Positions 5,291-13,094 are shown, numbered from the stretch's first letter. The stretch: DNA of 13,107 nt from JBQTJJ01 sp052387235 (GCA_052387235.1 JBQTJJ010000058.1:1-13107); one strand, 5' to 3'. Notes: generated by a model from the sequence alone, not told the origin. Numbers and translations are program-made.

Positions 5291-5884
5291 GTGGGAGCCC
5301 GCGTCCTCGTCGTCGACAACTACGACTCGTTCGTCTACAACCTGGTCCAGTACCTGGGCGAGCTGGGGGCCGAGCCGGTGGTGCACCGCAACGACGCCCT
5401 CGACGTCGACGCGCTGGCGGCCCTCCGGCCCGACGCGGTGGTGATCAGCCCGGGCCCGGGCCGGCCTTCCGACGCCGGCGTGAGCAGCGAGGTCATCCGG
5501 CGCATGGGCCGGGACACGCCCGTGCTCGGCGTCTGCCTCGGCCACCAGTGCATCGGAGAGGTGTTCGGGGGCCGCGTCGTCCGCGCCCCCCACGTGATGC
5601 ACGGCAAGACCTCGATGGTGCGCCACGGCGGCGCCGGCGTCATGGCCGGGCTCACGGACCCGTTCGAGGCCACCCGGTACCACTCGCTGGTGGTGGAGCG
5701 GGACACCCTGCCCGACGTGCTGGAGGTGACGGCCGAGACCGAGGACGGCGTGATCATGGGCCTCCGCCACCGCACCCTGCCGGTGGAGGGGGTGCAGTTC
5801 CACCCCGAGTCGATCCTGACCTCCGAGGGTCGCATGCTGCTCACCAACTTCCTCCGCGCCGCCGCCGGCGCCGCCCTCCCGTAG
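5291..5884 (+). CDS. trpG: Anthranilate / aminodeoxychorismate synthase glutamine amidotransferase subunit (TrpG/PabA)
   Basis: A 197-residue class I glutamine amidotransferase that releases ammonia from glutamine for a TrpE- or PabB-type chorismate-using partner, feeding tryptophan or folate synthesis. The N-terminus VLVVDNYDSFVYNLVQYL is diagnostic for TrpG/PabA. The oxyanion-hole segment SPGPGRPSDAG starts at residue 53, the nucleophile Cys82 is in GVCLGHQ, and the triad is completed by His171 and Glu173 in QFHPES. No partner synthase gene is in the window, so tryptophan versus folate use, or a shared subunit as in other bacteria, cannot be decided; pabA is an equally valid symbol. GTG 5291 is preferred because TACGGT lies 7 nt before it. 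The gene is at the conserved Rv0013 position and meets pknB tail to tail with 18 bp between stop codons. Confidence 0.93.
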   Translation: MGARVLVVDNYDSFVYNLVQYLGELGAEPVVHRNDALDVDALAALRPDAVVISPGPGRPSDAGVSSEVIRRMGRDTPVLGVCLGHQCIGEVFGGRVVRAPHVMHGKTSMVRHGGAGVMAGLTDPFEATRYHSLVVERDTLPDVLEVTAETEDGVIMGLRHRTLPVEGVQFHPESILTSEGRMLLTNFLRAAAGAALP

Positions 5885-5895
5885 GCCGAGGCGCC

Positions 5896-5912
5896 CGTCC
5901 CGCTACGGGACG
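5896..5912. terminator. Stem-loop between convergent trpG and pknB
   Basis: CGTCCCG and CGGGACG form a perfect 7-bp stem. Its 3-nt loop is exactly the pknB stop codon (CTA on the plus strand, TAG in the mRNA). The structure is symmetric, so it could mark 3' ends of both transcripts, but neither side has a T-run. It is a candidate bidirectional terminator or RNA 3'-end structure only. Confidence 0.35.
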
Positions 5913-7708
5913 ATGGTGAAGGTGGTGGTGGACGTCGACGACGAGGACGTCGTGGTGGACGAGCCGCCCGTGGTCGAGGGGGTGGACGACGAGGTGGTGG
6001 AGGACGACGACGAGGACGTGGTGGTCTCCTGGCCGGTGGAGACGTACATGGTCACGGTGGAGCCCTTGTCGACTTCGCTGCCGGGCCCGGGCTCGGTGCG
6101 GATCACGTTGCCCTTGGTGATGGTGGGCGACGCCTCCTGCACCGTCTTGACCTTCAGCCCGGCGTTGACGATGTCGTCGCCGGCGGCCACCGCGTCCTTG
6201 TTCACCACGTCCGGCACCGCCACCTTGGGCTTGCCGGACGACACCACCAGCTGCACCGGGGTCCCCCTGGGCGCGGGGGTGCCCGGGGTGGGGTTCTGCG
6301 ACACGACCCGGCCCTGGCTCACGGTCTCGTCCGGCTCGTTGGTGACCTCGGCCTGCAGGCCGAGGCGCTCCAGGGCCGTGATGGCGTCCTCCTCGGAGCT
6401 GCCCACCACGTTGGGCACGTCGACCGGCCTGGCCCCCTGGCTGATCTTGAGGACCACCTTGCCGCCCCGCTCGATCCTGGTGTCGCCCTCGGGCTCCTGG
6501 TCGAACACGACGTTCTCGTCGGCCTCGTTCTCCTCCAGCTCCCGCTCGACCACGAGGCCCTGCCCGGTGAGGATCTCCTCGGCCCGGTCGGCCAGCTGGC
6601 CCTTCACGTTGGGGACCGTGACGAGGCCGGCCCGCTGCTCCTCGCCGAAGATGCCGAGGGTCCTGCCCAGCAGGAACAGCAGCACCACCAGGGCCGCGAG
6701 CATGGCGAACAGGAGGATGACGTAGGTGCCGGTCCGGTGGGCCGGCCCGGCCTCGGGCGGCAGCCCGGGGCCGGCGCGGTTCACGACCGAGGTGCGGTCC
6801 CGGGACACGGGCTGGACCACGGTGGCGTCGGGCGCCGGCCCGGGCTGGGAGTAGGCCACCGGGGTGGCCAGCACGGTGCGCCCCTGCTGGTAGCGCATGA
6901 GGTCGGCCCGCAGCTCCTCGGCGTTGGCGTAGCGGTCGTCGGGGTCCTTGGCCATGGCCTTGAGGACGATGTTCTCGAAGGCGGCCGGGATGGCGGGGTT
7001 GACCTCGCGGGGCGGCACGGCCTGCTCCCGCACGTGCTTGTAGGCGATGGTGACGGGGTTGTCGCCGGCGAAGGGCGGCTTCCCGGTGACCATCTCGTAC
7101 AGCACCACGCCGAGCGAGTACACGTCGCTGCGGGGATCGACCCCGTACCCCTGGGCCTGCTCGGGCGAGAAGTAGGTGGCCGTGCCCATCACCGCGCCGG
7201 TCTGGGTGAGGTTCTCCTGGGTGTTGGCGGCCCGGGCGATGCCGAAGTCGGTCACCTTCACGTGCTCGTTGGCGTCGAGGAGGACGTTGCCCGGCTTCAC
7301 GTCGCGGTGCACCACGCCGTTGCGGTGGGCGAAGGCCAGGGCGGAGGCCACGTCGGCGCCGATGCTGGCGGCCCGGTCGGCCAGCAGCGGCCCCTGGGAG
7401 CGGATGATGGCCGACAGCGGCCGGCCGTCCACGTACTCCATCACGATGAAGTACGTGTCCTCCTCCTCGCCCCAGTCGTAGACCGACACGATGTTGGGGT
7501 GGCTGAGGTTGGCCGCCGACTGCGCCTCCCGCCGGAACCGCTCCACGAAGGAGCGGTCGATCGACAGCTCGGGGAACAGCACCTTGAGCGCGACCCGGCG
7601 GTCGAGGAGCTGGTCGCGGGCCAGGTACACCTCGGCCATGCCCCCCCGGGCCACCTGGCGGAGGATCTCGTAGCGGTCGCTGTACACCTGGGCCGGTTGC
7701 GGAGGCAT
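5903..7708 (-). CDS. pknB: Serine/threonine protein kinase PknB with three PASTA domains
   Basis: A 601-residue transmembrane Ser/Thr kinase coordinating wall growth and division. The kinase domain (about 13-275) has a Gly-rich loop VARGGMAEVY with Ala for the usual first Gly, Lys42 in VALKVL, catalytic Asp136 in VHRDVKPGN, Asp154 in DFG and activation-loop Thr168 and Thr170 in NLTQTGAVMGTATYFSPE, the region autophosphorylated in mycobacterial PknB. A linker leads to one transmembrane helix (about 328-350), then three extracellular PASTA repeats (about 363-425, 430-491, 496-558), which in the family bind muropeptides or lipid II. Residues 559-601 are nearly all Ser and Thr. Mycobacterial PknB has four PASTA repeats and no comparable tail. 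The gene starts 12 bp after the pbpA stop with GGGGA close upstream, as last gene of the fhaA operon. No pknA paralogue is present. Confidence 0.97.
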   Translation of the reverse strand: MPPQPAQVYSDRYEILRQVARGGMAEVYLARDQLLDRRVALKVLFPELSIDRSFVERFRREAQSAANLSHPNIVSVYDWGEEEDTYFIVMEYVDGRPLSAIIRSQGPLLADRAASIGADVASALAFAHRNGVVHRDVKPGNVLLDANEHVKVTDFGIARAANTQENLTQTGAVMGTATYFSPEQAQGYGVDPRSDVYSLGVVLYEMVTGKPPFAGDNPVTIAYKHVREQAVPPREVNPAIPAAFENIVLKAMAKDPDDRYANAEELRADLMRYQQGRTVLATPVAYSQPGPAPDATVVQPVSRDRTSVVNRAGPGLPPEAGPAHRTGTYVILLFAMLAALVVLLFLLGRTLGIFGEEQRAGLVTVPNVKGQLADRAEEILTGQGLVVERELEENEADENVVFDQEPEGDTRIERGGKVVLKISQGARPVDVPNVVGSSEEDAITALERLGLQAEVTNEPDETVSQGRVVSQNPTPGTPAPRGTPVQLVVSSGKPKVAVPDVVNKDAVAAGDDIVNAGLKVKTVQEASPTITKGNVIRTEPGPGSEVDKGSTVTMYVSTGQETTTSSSSSSTTSSSTPSTTGGSSTTTSSSSTSTTTFTIVP

Positions 7709-7720
7709 TCGATCCCCAGC

Positions 7721-9169
7721 CTACGGGTTGGCCAGGGCGGCGCTGAGGACGCGCTGGGCGATCGGGGCGGCGATGCGGCCGCCGGTGACGGTGTCGCCCA
7801 GGCCGGGCTGGCTCTCCACGATGACGGCCACCGCGACCCGCGGGGCCTCGGCCGGGGCGAAGGCGATGAGCCAGGCGTGGGAGTTGTCGCCCACCGTCTG
7901 GGCCGTGCCGGTCTTGGCCGCGACCTGGAAGCCGGGGACGGCGGCCCGGCCGGCCGTGCCGCTGTTGACGACGTTGACCATCATGTCCCGGAGGGCGGCC
8001 GCGTTCTGGGGCGACATGGCGTTCTGCCAGCTCTCGGGCTCGTAGGTGCGGACCACCTCGCCCTCGTCGTCGCGGACCTCGGCCAGCACGTGCGGCTTCA
8101 TGACCACGCCGCCGTTGGCCACGCCCGCCGCCACCAGGGCCATCTGCAGCGGGGTGGCGGCCACGTCCTGCTGGCCGATGGCCGACTTGGCCAGCCCGGG
8201 CTGGTCCTGGCCGAACGAGGCGGCGTCGGGGAACGTCGAACGGGCCACCGCCGGCAGGTCGAGGGGCGGCCGGGCGTTGAAGCCGAAGTCGCCGGCCTCG
8301 GCCGCGAGGTCGTCGCCCCCCATGTCCAGCCCGAGCTGGGCGAAGCCGGTGTTGCACGACACCCGCAGGAGGTCCGGCAGGGCGCCGCCGCAGTTCCCGT
8401 TGCCGAAGTTGGGGAGGTTGGCGTCGGTCTGGGGCAGGTCGAGCTCGCGCAGCGGCGGGTAGCCCTTGGTGACCAGGTCGGTGCGGCGCTCCAGGGCCGC
8501 CGCCGCCGTCACCACCTTGAAGGTGGAGCCGGGGGCGTAGCTGCGCCGGTAGGCCCGGGGAAGGAGGGGCTTGGCCGCGCTCGCCTGCAGCTCGGACCAC
8601 GAGGCCTGCACCGCCTTCTGGTCGTGGCCGGCCAGCGGGTTGGGGTCGAACGACGGGAAGCTCCACATGGCCAGCACGGCCCCGTCGACGGGGTTGAGGG
8701 CCACCACCGCGCCCGTGCGGTTGCCCAGCGCGTCGCGGGCCACCTCCTGCAGGCCCTTGGACAGCGTCAGGGTGACGTTGCCCGTGCGCACGCGGTCCGA
8801 CACCAGGTCGGTGAGCCTCTCGAGGGCCACGCTGCGCCCCGCCAGGTCGGCGTTGTAGGTGCGCTCCACGCCCTCGGTGCCGTAGGTGAAGGAGAAGTAG
8901 CCGCCGATGTGGGCGAACAGCTCCTTCTCCGGGTACTGGCGCTGGCGCTCGAACTCGTCGTCGACGGCCACCGACTGGGCCACGATGGCGCCGTCGGACG
9001 TCTGGATCACGCCGCGCTCGCGGCTGAAGTCGCGGGTGGCCTGGCGGGTGTTGCCCGGTGCGTCGGCCAGCCTGTCGGCCCGGACCACCTGCAGGTCGTT
9101 GAGCTTCACGAACAGGGCCAGGAACATGGCCAGGAGCACCAGCCCCAGCCGGCGGATCTGTCGGTCCAT
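7721..9169 (-). CDS. pbpA: Class B penicillin-binding protein (PbpA, peptidoglycan transpeptidase)
   Basis: A 482-residue DD-transpeptidase anchored by one N-terminal helix (about 8-26), cross-linking peptidoglycan outside the membrane as partner of the adjacent SEDS glycosyltransferase. Catalytic motifs are complete: Ser215 and Lys218 in APGSTFKVV, the SxN motif Ser271-Cys272-Asn273 in RVSCNTGFAQLG, and KTGTAQ at 419-424. The N-terminal part (about 30-130, with FERQRQYP and GGYFSFTYGTEGVE) matches the dimerisation/pedestal region of actinobacterial PbpA. The length fits PbpA, about 490 residues in M. tuberculosis. The ATG overlaps the ftsW stop by one base (TGATG), pointing to translational coupling and stoichiometric synthesis of the SEDS-PBP pair. 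Upstream in-frame extension to 10195 runs antisense-free but lies inside ftsW in another frame and is rejected. Confidence 0.95.
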   Translation of the reverse strand: MDRQIRRLGLVLLAMFLALFVKLNDLQVVRADRLADAPGNTRQATRDFSRERGVIQTSDGAIVAQSVAVDDEFERQRQYPEKELFAHIGGYFSFTYGTEGVERTYNADLAGRSVALERLTDLVSDRVRTGNVTLTLSKGLQEVARDALGNRTGAVVALNPVDGAVLAMWSFPSFDPNPLAGHDQKAVQASWSELQASAAKPLLPRAYRRSYAPGSTFKVVTAAAALERRTDLVTKGYPPLRELDLPQTDANLPNFGNGNCGGALPDLLRVSCNTGFAQLGLDMGGDDLAAEAGDFGFNARPPLDLPAVARSTFPDAASFGQDQPGLAKSAIGQQDVAATPLQMALVAAGVANGGVVMKPHVLAEVRDDEGEVVRTYEPESWQNAMSPQNAAALRDMMVNVVNSGTAGRAAVPGFQVAAKTGTAQTVGDNSHAWLIAFAPAEAPRVAVAVIVESQPGLGDTVTGGRIAAPIAQRVLSAALANP

Positions 9170-10509
9170 CAGCCGCCGGCCCGCACGGTGTCGTCCCGGT
9201 GGATCCTCGCCCCGGCCGCGGCCCGCCGGCCCCGGGCCGCGCTGTCGTCGGAGATCCGCAGCAGCAGGGCCACCAGGACGTAGTTGGCCACGAGGGACGA
9301 GCCGCCGTAGGACATGAAGGGGAGGGTGACGCCGGTGAGCGGCACCAGGCGCGTGACCCCACCGATGATCACGAACGTCTGCACGGCCAGGATGGTGGTG
9401 AGACCGGCCGCCAGCAGCTTCTCGAAGGGCTGGTCGGCCCGCACCGCCACCCGCAGGCCCCCGCCCACGATGAGCACGAAGGTCACGAGCACGGCGGCGG
9501 TGCCGAGCAGGCCCAGCTCCTCGCCCACGGCCGCGAAGATGAAGTCGGTGGTGGCGGCCGGGATCTTGCCGGGCGAGCCGAGGCCGGGCCCCGTGCCGGC
9601 GAAGCCGCCCGACCCGAAGGCGTAGGCGGCCTGGACCAGCTGGTAGCCCTCGGCGTCGGCGCGCGACCACGGGTCGAGCCAGGTCTCCACCCGGGTCTGC
9701 ACGTGCCCGAAGGCCGAGTAGGCGAAGGCCGCGCCGGCGCTGAAGAGCCCCAGCCCGAGGAGCAGGTAGGTGCCCTGGGCCGTGGCCACCCACAGCATGG
9801 AGATGAACAGGGCGAAGAACAGCAGGGACGACCCCAGGTCCTTCTCCGCCGTCATCACCACGAGGGACGCCCCCCAGGCCAGCACGATGGGGCCGAAGGC
9901 CCGGCCCCGGGCCGCGGCGGTGGCGCCGGCCAGCAGCTCGCGCTTCTCCACCAGGTAGGCGGCGAAGAAGACGGCCAGGGCCACCTTGGCCAGCTCGCCG
10001 GGCTGGAAGTTCAGGCCCCCGAACGAGACCCACAGGCGGGCGCCCCTGATGCTCCGGCCCACCCCCGGCAGCAGCGGCATCAGCAGCAGGCCCACGCCGA
10101 GGAGGGCGAAGCTGTAGCGGTAGCGCTCCAGGTCCCGCACCCGGCGGACCACGGCGAGGGTGCCGACGAAGGCGGCCACGCCCAGCGCGGTCCACACCGC
10201 CTGCAAGCCGGCCAGGTCCGGGTCGAGGCGGGCGATGAAGACGTAGCCGATGCCGTTCAGCACTGCCACCAGCGGCAGCAGGGTGCCGTCGGCGTCGGGC
10301 GCCAGCAGGCGCACGGCCACGTGGGCGGCGCCGAACAGGGCCAGGATGACGCCGAGGAAGGGGACGACGTCGGCCGGCAGGGACGCCGACCGGCCCAGGC
10401 TGGCCAGCGAGTACAGGCTCCCGGTGAGGGCCACGGCCAGCACCACCAGGCCCAGCTCGGTGCGCCGCCGTGACAGTGGCCGGACCAGATCCCCCCGCGC
10501 GAGGCTCAC
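9169..10509 (-). CDS. FtsW/RodA/SpoVE (SEDS) peptidoglycan glycosyltransferase
   Basis: A 446-residue polytopic membrane protein of the SEDS family, which polymerises lipid II into glycan strands in complex with a class B PBP. Many hydrophobic helices run throughout. Family landmarks are GARLWVSFGGLNFQPGELAKVALAVFFAAYL, AEKDLGSSLLFFALFISMLWVA, the extracellular WLDPW...GYQLVQAAYAFGSGGFAGTGPG segment, FIFAAVGEELGLLG and, near the end, GVTRLVPLTGVTLPFMSYGGSS. By position it corresponds to Rv0017c, called rodA or ftsW in different genomes; sequence alone does not decide between elongation and division roles. The GTG start at 10509 has no clear Shine-Dalgarno sequence and lies 40 bp after the pstP stop. 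It overlaps pbpA by one base. Internal later starts would remove the first helix. Confidence 0.94.
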   Translation of the reverse strand: MSLARGDLVRPLSRRRTELGLVVLAVALTGSLYSLASLGRSASLPADVVPFLGVILALFGAAHVAVRLLAPDADGTLLPLVAVLNGIGYVFIARLDPDLAGLQAVWTALGVAAFVGTLAVVRRVRDLERYRYSFALLGVGLLLMPLLPGVGRSIRGARLWVSFGGLNFQPGELAKVALAVFFAAYLVEKRELLAGATAAARGRAFGPIVLAWGASLVVMTAEKDLGSSLLFFALFISMLWVATAQGTYLLLGLGLFSAGAAFAYSAFGHVQTRVETWLDPWSRADAEGYQLVQAAYAFGSGGFAGTGPGLGSPGKIPAATTDFIFAAVGEELGLLGTAAVLVTFVLIVGGGLRVAVRADQPFEKLLAAGLTTILAVQTFVIIGGVTRLVPLTGVTLPFMSYGGSSLVANYVLVALLLRISDDSAARGRRAAAGARIHRDDTVRAGG

Positions 10510-10549
10510 CGGAGGTGTGCGGGCACGCGCGACGCCGAGGAGCTCCCGC

Positions 10550-11956
10550 TCACGGGGCCGGGGTGGGAGCGGTGGGTGCCGGGGCCGGGGGCGCGACCGG
10601 AGCGGTGGTGGTCGTGGTGGTGGGCGGGGCCGCCTCGTCCTCGAGGTTGTCGACGTAGCGCCGGGCTGCGGCGAGGGACGGCTCCTCCTTGCCGTGCCGC
10701 AGGTCCTGCTCCCGGCTGGGTCGCACGTCGTCCAGCTGCACGCCGGTGCGCTCCTCCACGGTGGGGCTGAACCACAGGAGCCCGCCGGGACGGCCCTTGT
10801 AGATCACGACCTCCTCGCCGTCGAGGCCCACGTAGTAGCCGGCCCGGGCGAAGAACCCGACGGCGGCGACGGCCGCGGCCAGCACGAGGACGAGGGCCAG
10901 GAGGAACACCGCCAGGCGGAGCGTGAACCGCCGGCCGCCGGCGTCCCCGCCTGCCGGCGGGGGAGTGGCCCGGAAGGGCTCGGCCGCGTCCGGGCGGCGG
11001 CCGGCGTGGCGGTCGCGGAGGGCCCAGTCGCCGGCGACGACCGCCGGCGCGCCGGGCGCGGTCCCCGGGCCGGCCACCTTGTTCGAGGCCGCGCCGGTAC
11101 CGCCGCCCGCCGGGGGCGGCCCCGGTCCGGTGGCGGCGGCCGCCCCAGCCGTCGCCGCCGTCGCAGGGGCGGCGCGGCTGGTACCGGCGGGGCTGGCCGC
11201 CACCGCCGCCGACGCCTTCTCGGCCCGCTCGCCGTCGTCCAGGACGTCCACGACCACCACCGTGATGTTGTCGCTCCCGCCGCCGTCGCGGGCCATGCGC
11301 ACCAGCTCGGCCGCCGCCGCCTCCGGGTCCCGCTGGCGGCGGGCCACGGAGGCGATGCCGTCGTGGTCGACCTCGTTGAAGAGGCCGTCGCTGGCCAGCA
11401 CCAGGCGGTCGCCCCTGTAGGGGATGATCGGGAAGCAGTCCACCTCCACCTCGGGCTCGATGCCGAGGGCCCGGGTGAGCACGTTGCGCTGGGGGTGGCG
11501 GGCCGCTTCCTCGGGGGTGAGGCGGCCGGCCCGGCGCAGCTCCTCGGGCACGCTGTGGTCGTCGGTGACCTGGGACAGCTCGCCGTCGCGGAGGAGGTAG
11601 ACGCGCGAGTCGCCGACGTTGGCGATGGCCAGCACCTCGCCCTCGTCCCCGTGCTCCACGAGCGCCACGGCCGTCATGGTGGTGCCCATGCCCCGCAGGT
11701 CGGGGCGCAGGCGCGCCTTCTCCCACACGGCCCGGTTGGCGTTGCGCACGCCGTCGGCCAGGCCGGCGGCGGTGGGGTGGGCCTCGAAGGCGGACTTCAG
11801 CGCAGCCACCGCGGTCTGCGACGCCTCCTCCCCGCCCGCGGCCCCGCCCATGCCGTCGGCCACCGCGAACAGCGGCTCGTCGACGAGGAAGTTGTCCTGG
11901 TTGTTGCGACGGACCTTGCCCACGTCCGTCGCCGCGCCGGCGCGAAGGGTCGTCAT
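10550..11956 (-). CDS. pstP: Membrane-bound PP2C family Ser/Thr phosphatase PstP
   Basis: A 468-residue metal-dependent phosphatase that dephosphorylates PknB and its targets. The cytoplasmic PPM domain (1-240) contains NQDNFLV (19-25), ADGMGGAAGG (33-42, Asp34), GMGTTMTAV (89-97), NVGDSRVYLL (113-122), ASDGLFNEV (188-196, Asp190) and GSDNITVVVV (227-236, Asp229), all expected metal ligands being present. An Ala/Pro/Gly-rich linker of about 100 residues leads to one transmembrane helix (about 344-370), a short extracellular domain beginning YYVGLDGEEVVIYKG and a Thr/Pro-rich C-terminus (from 445). The layout matches PstP of other Actinobacteria, with an unusually low-complexity linker. The ATG overlaps the fhaB stop as ATGA, with GAGGTGA (11961-11967) 4 nt upstream, so it is translationally coupled. 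Confidence 0.96.
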   Translation of the reverse strand: MTTLRAGAATDVGKVRRNNQDNFLVDEPLFAVADGMGGAAGGEEASQTAVAALKSAFEAHPTAAGLADGVRNANRAVWEKARLRPDLRGMGTTMTAVALVEHGDEGEVLAIANVGDSRVYLLRDGELSQVTDDHSVPEELRRAGRLTPEEAARHPQRNVLTRALGIEPEVEVDCFPIIPYRGDRLVLASDGLFNEVDHDGIASVARRQRDPEAAAAELVRMARDGGGSDNITVVVVDVLDDGERAEKASAAVAASPAGTSRAAPATAATAGAAAATGPGPPPAGGGTGAASNKVAGPGTAPGAPAVVAGDWALRDRHAGRRPDAAEPFRATPPPAGGDAGGRRFTLRLAVFLLALVLVLAAAVAAVGFFARAGYYVGLDGEEVVIYKGRPGGLLWFSPTVEERTGVQLDDVRPSREQDLRHGKEEPSLAAARRYVDNLEDEAAPPTTTTTTAPVAPPAPAPTAPTPAP

Positions 11957-12417
11957 CTCGTCACCTCGAGCACGGTACGCCCGACCTGCACCCGGTCGCC
12001 GCGCCGCAGGGCGACGGGCGACGTGACCTGCTTGGCGTTGAGGTAGGTGCCGTTGGTGGAGCCCAGGTCCTCCAGCCAGTACCGACCGTCCTTGCGGAAG
12101 ATCCGGGCGTGGAGCTGGGAGGCGTAGCTGTCGTCGGGGAGCCCGACCTGGCAGCCGCTGGCCCGGCCCACCGTGAGCTCCTCGCCCAGCTGGTAGGTGG
12201 TGCCGCGCCGGTCGGCCGGCTCCACGACCCGCAGCCGGGTGCTCTCGGTTCCTCCCGACCGGGCCGGCGCCGCCCCGCCGCCCGCGCCGGACGGCGCCGG
12301 CGCCGCGGCCGGGGGGGCGTTCACCTCGGCCCACACCGCCCACAGCACCCGGGCGAAGAAGAGCCAGAGCAGGGCGAGGAAGCAGAACTTGAGGATCGTG
12401 AGCAGCGCCTCGGGCAT
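11953..12417 (-). CDS. fhaB: FHA domain protein FhaB (FipA-like), membrane-anchored
   Basis: A 154-residue phosphothreonine-binding protein. One hydrophobic helix (about 5-30) anchors it, an Ala/Pro/Gly-rich linker follows (33-56), and the FHA domain covers about 62-154. Phosphopeptide-binding positions are seen in TVGRASGCQVGLPDD (Arg85), SYASQLHARI (Ser100, His103) and DLGSTNGTYLN (Ser120 to Gly123). Size, anchor and single C-terminal FHA match FhaB/FipA of mycobacteria, which links PknA/PknB phosphorylation to FtsZ-FtsQ contact under oxidative stress. In this operon it is downstream of fhaA (10 bp gap) and overlaps pstP by 4 bases. The start at ATG 12417 is supported by GAGGGG 6 nt upstream; that ribosome site overlaps the fhaA stop codon. 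Confidence 0.95.
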   Translation of the reverse strand: MPEALLTILKFCFLALLWLFFARVLWAVWAEVNAPPAAAPAPSGAGGGAAPARSGGTESTRLRVVEPADRRGTTYQLGEELTVGRASGCQVGLPDDSYASQLHARIFRKDGRYWLEDLGSTNGTYLNAKQVTSPVALRRGDRVQVGRTVLEVTR

Positions 12418-12423
12418 CGCCGG

Positions 12424-12429
12424 CCCCTC
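12424..12429 (-). promoter_or_regulatory. Ribosome binding site of fhaB overlapping the fhaA stop
   Basis: GAGGGG on the minus strand lies 6 nt before the fhaB ATG, and its first two bases (GA) belong to the TGA stop of fhaA. Termination of fhaA thus occurs on top of the fhaB ribosome site, favouring re-initiation. Confidence 0.65.
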
Positions 12430-13084
12430 AGGACGCCTCGAAGCGCAAGGTCGTCGTGCCCACCGTGATCTCGTCGCCGTCGCTGAGGGCGCGTTCGCGG
12501 ATGCCGGAGCCGTTCACCTTGGTGCCGTTGGTGGAGCCGAGGTCGACGACGACGATGGCGCTCCCCTGACGGCGGACCTCGGCGTGGCGCCGGCTCACGC
12601 TCTCGTCCGTGAGCACGACGGCCGAGTCGGCCATGCGACCGATGGTGACGGGCTGCTCCCCCACGGGGATCCGGGAGCCGTCCCCGAGCACCAGCGAGCC
12701 CACGGCCCCGCCGCCCTCGGCCTCCTTCACCGAGCCCGAGATCAGGAACATCCCGGGCGTGATGCTCTCGTCCTCCTCGAAGGCCACGTGGACGGGCCCG
12801 ATGAAGACGTACCCCTCGCCCCGGGCGTGCTCGCGGGCCGCGTCCTCCAGCTCCCGGGTGAGGGCATCGGCGAACGACTCGAACCGCTGCAGGTCGGCGG
12901 AGGCGAGGGCGAACACGAAGTGGTTGGGGCTGATGGTGCCCCGCACGCCGAGCGTGCGCTTGGCGTCCATCTCGCGGGTGAGCCGGCGGCCGAGCTCCAC
13001 CGGCTGCAGGCCGCCACGGAACGCTTTGGCGAACACGCCCTCGACGAGGCGTTCGAGCCGACGCTCGAACTGCTGGAGTCCCAT
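12428..13084 (-). CDS. fhaA: FhaA: DUF3662 plus FHA domain protein
   Basis: A 218-residue cytoplasmic phospho-threonine reader. The N-terminal DUF3662 domain (about 1-115) begins MGLQQFERRLERLVEGVFAK and continues ELGRRLTREMD, NHFVFALAS and YVFIGPVHVAF. The FHA domain (about 130-216) contains VTIGRMADSAVVL (Arg150), ESVSRRHAEV (Ser164, Arg166, His167) and DLGSTNGTKVNG (Ser184 to Gly187). In mycobacteria FhaA binds the phosphorylated MviN/MurJ pseudokinase domain and PbpA, restraining peptidoglycan synthesis. Mycobacterial FhaA is over 500 residues with a long Pro/Gly-rich middle; here the two domains are nearly joined. It is the first gene of the operon. No Shine-Dalgarno sequence is present; TAAGCT 10 nt upstream of the ATG implies a leader of about 4 nt. 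Confidence 0.95.
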   Translation of the reverse strand: MGLQQFERRLERLVEGVFAKAFRGGLQPVELGRRLTREMDAKRTLGVRGTISPNHFVFALASADLQRFESFADALTRELEDAAREHARGEGYVFIGPVHVAFEEDESITPGMFLISGSVKEAEGGGAVGSLVLGDGSRIPVGEQPVTIGRMADSAVVLTDESVSRRHAEVRRQGSAIVVVDLGSTNGTKVNGSGIRERALSDGDEITVGTTTLRFEAS

Positions 13085-13094
13085 GATCGGCGGG

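Noticed and set aside
6737..9283. 848-codon plus-strand frame antisense to pbpA and pknB
   Set aside because: The composition (His, Gly, Val, Arg repeats) is typical of an antisense shadow, and no motif or start signal supports it.
5841..9362. 1173-codon open frame on the minus strand spanning pknB and pbpA
   Set aside because: It reads Gly/Arg/Pro-rich sequence without any domain and overlaps pknB and pbpA, which show full catalytic motifs in other frames. Long shadow frames are expected in very GC-rich coding DNA.
9985..10010. QPGELAK in the FtsW/RodA protein instead of the textbook QPSELAK
   Set aside because: I considered it as a lost functional residue, but from family knowledge Gly at this position is common in actinobacterial SEDS proteins, so it is not a defect.
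9170..10195. In-frame upstream extension of pbpA to an 824-residue protein
   Set aside because: The extra region is Arg/Pro/Gly-rich and lies wholly within ftsW. ATG 9169 gives the expected N-terminal membrane helix and a TGATG overlap.
10250..12046. 598-codon plus-strand frame opposite ftsW and pstP
   Set aside because: Antisense shadow: Gly/Arg/His-rich, without domains, and covering two genes with complete family motifs.
11957..12343. In-frame upstream extension of pstP to 597 residues
   Set aside because: The extension lies within fhaB and has no PP2C content. ATG 11956 starts directly at the PP2C domain with an ATGA overlap and a GAGGTGA ribosome site.
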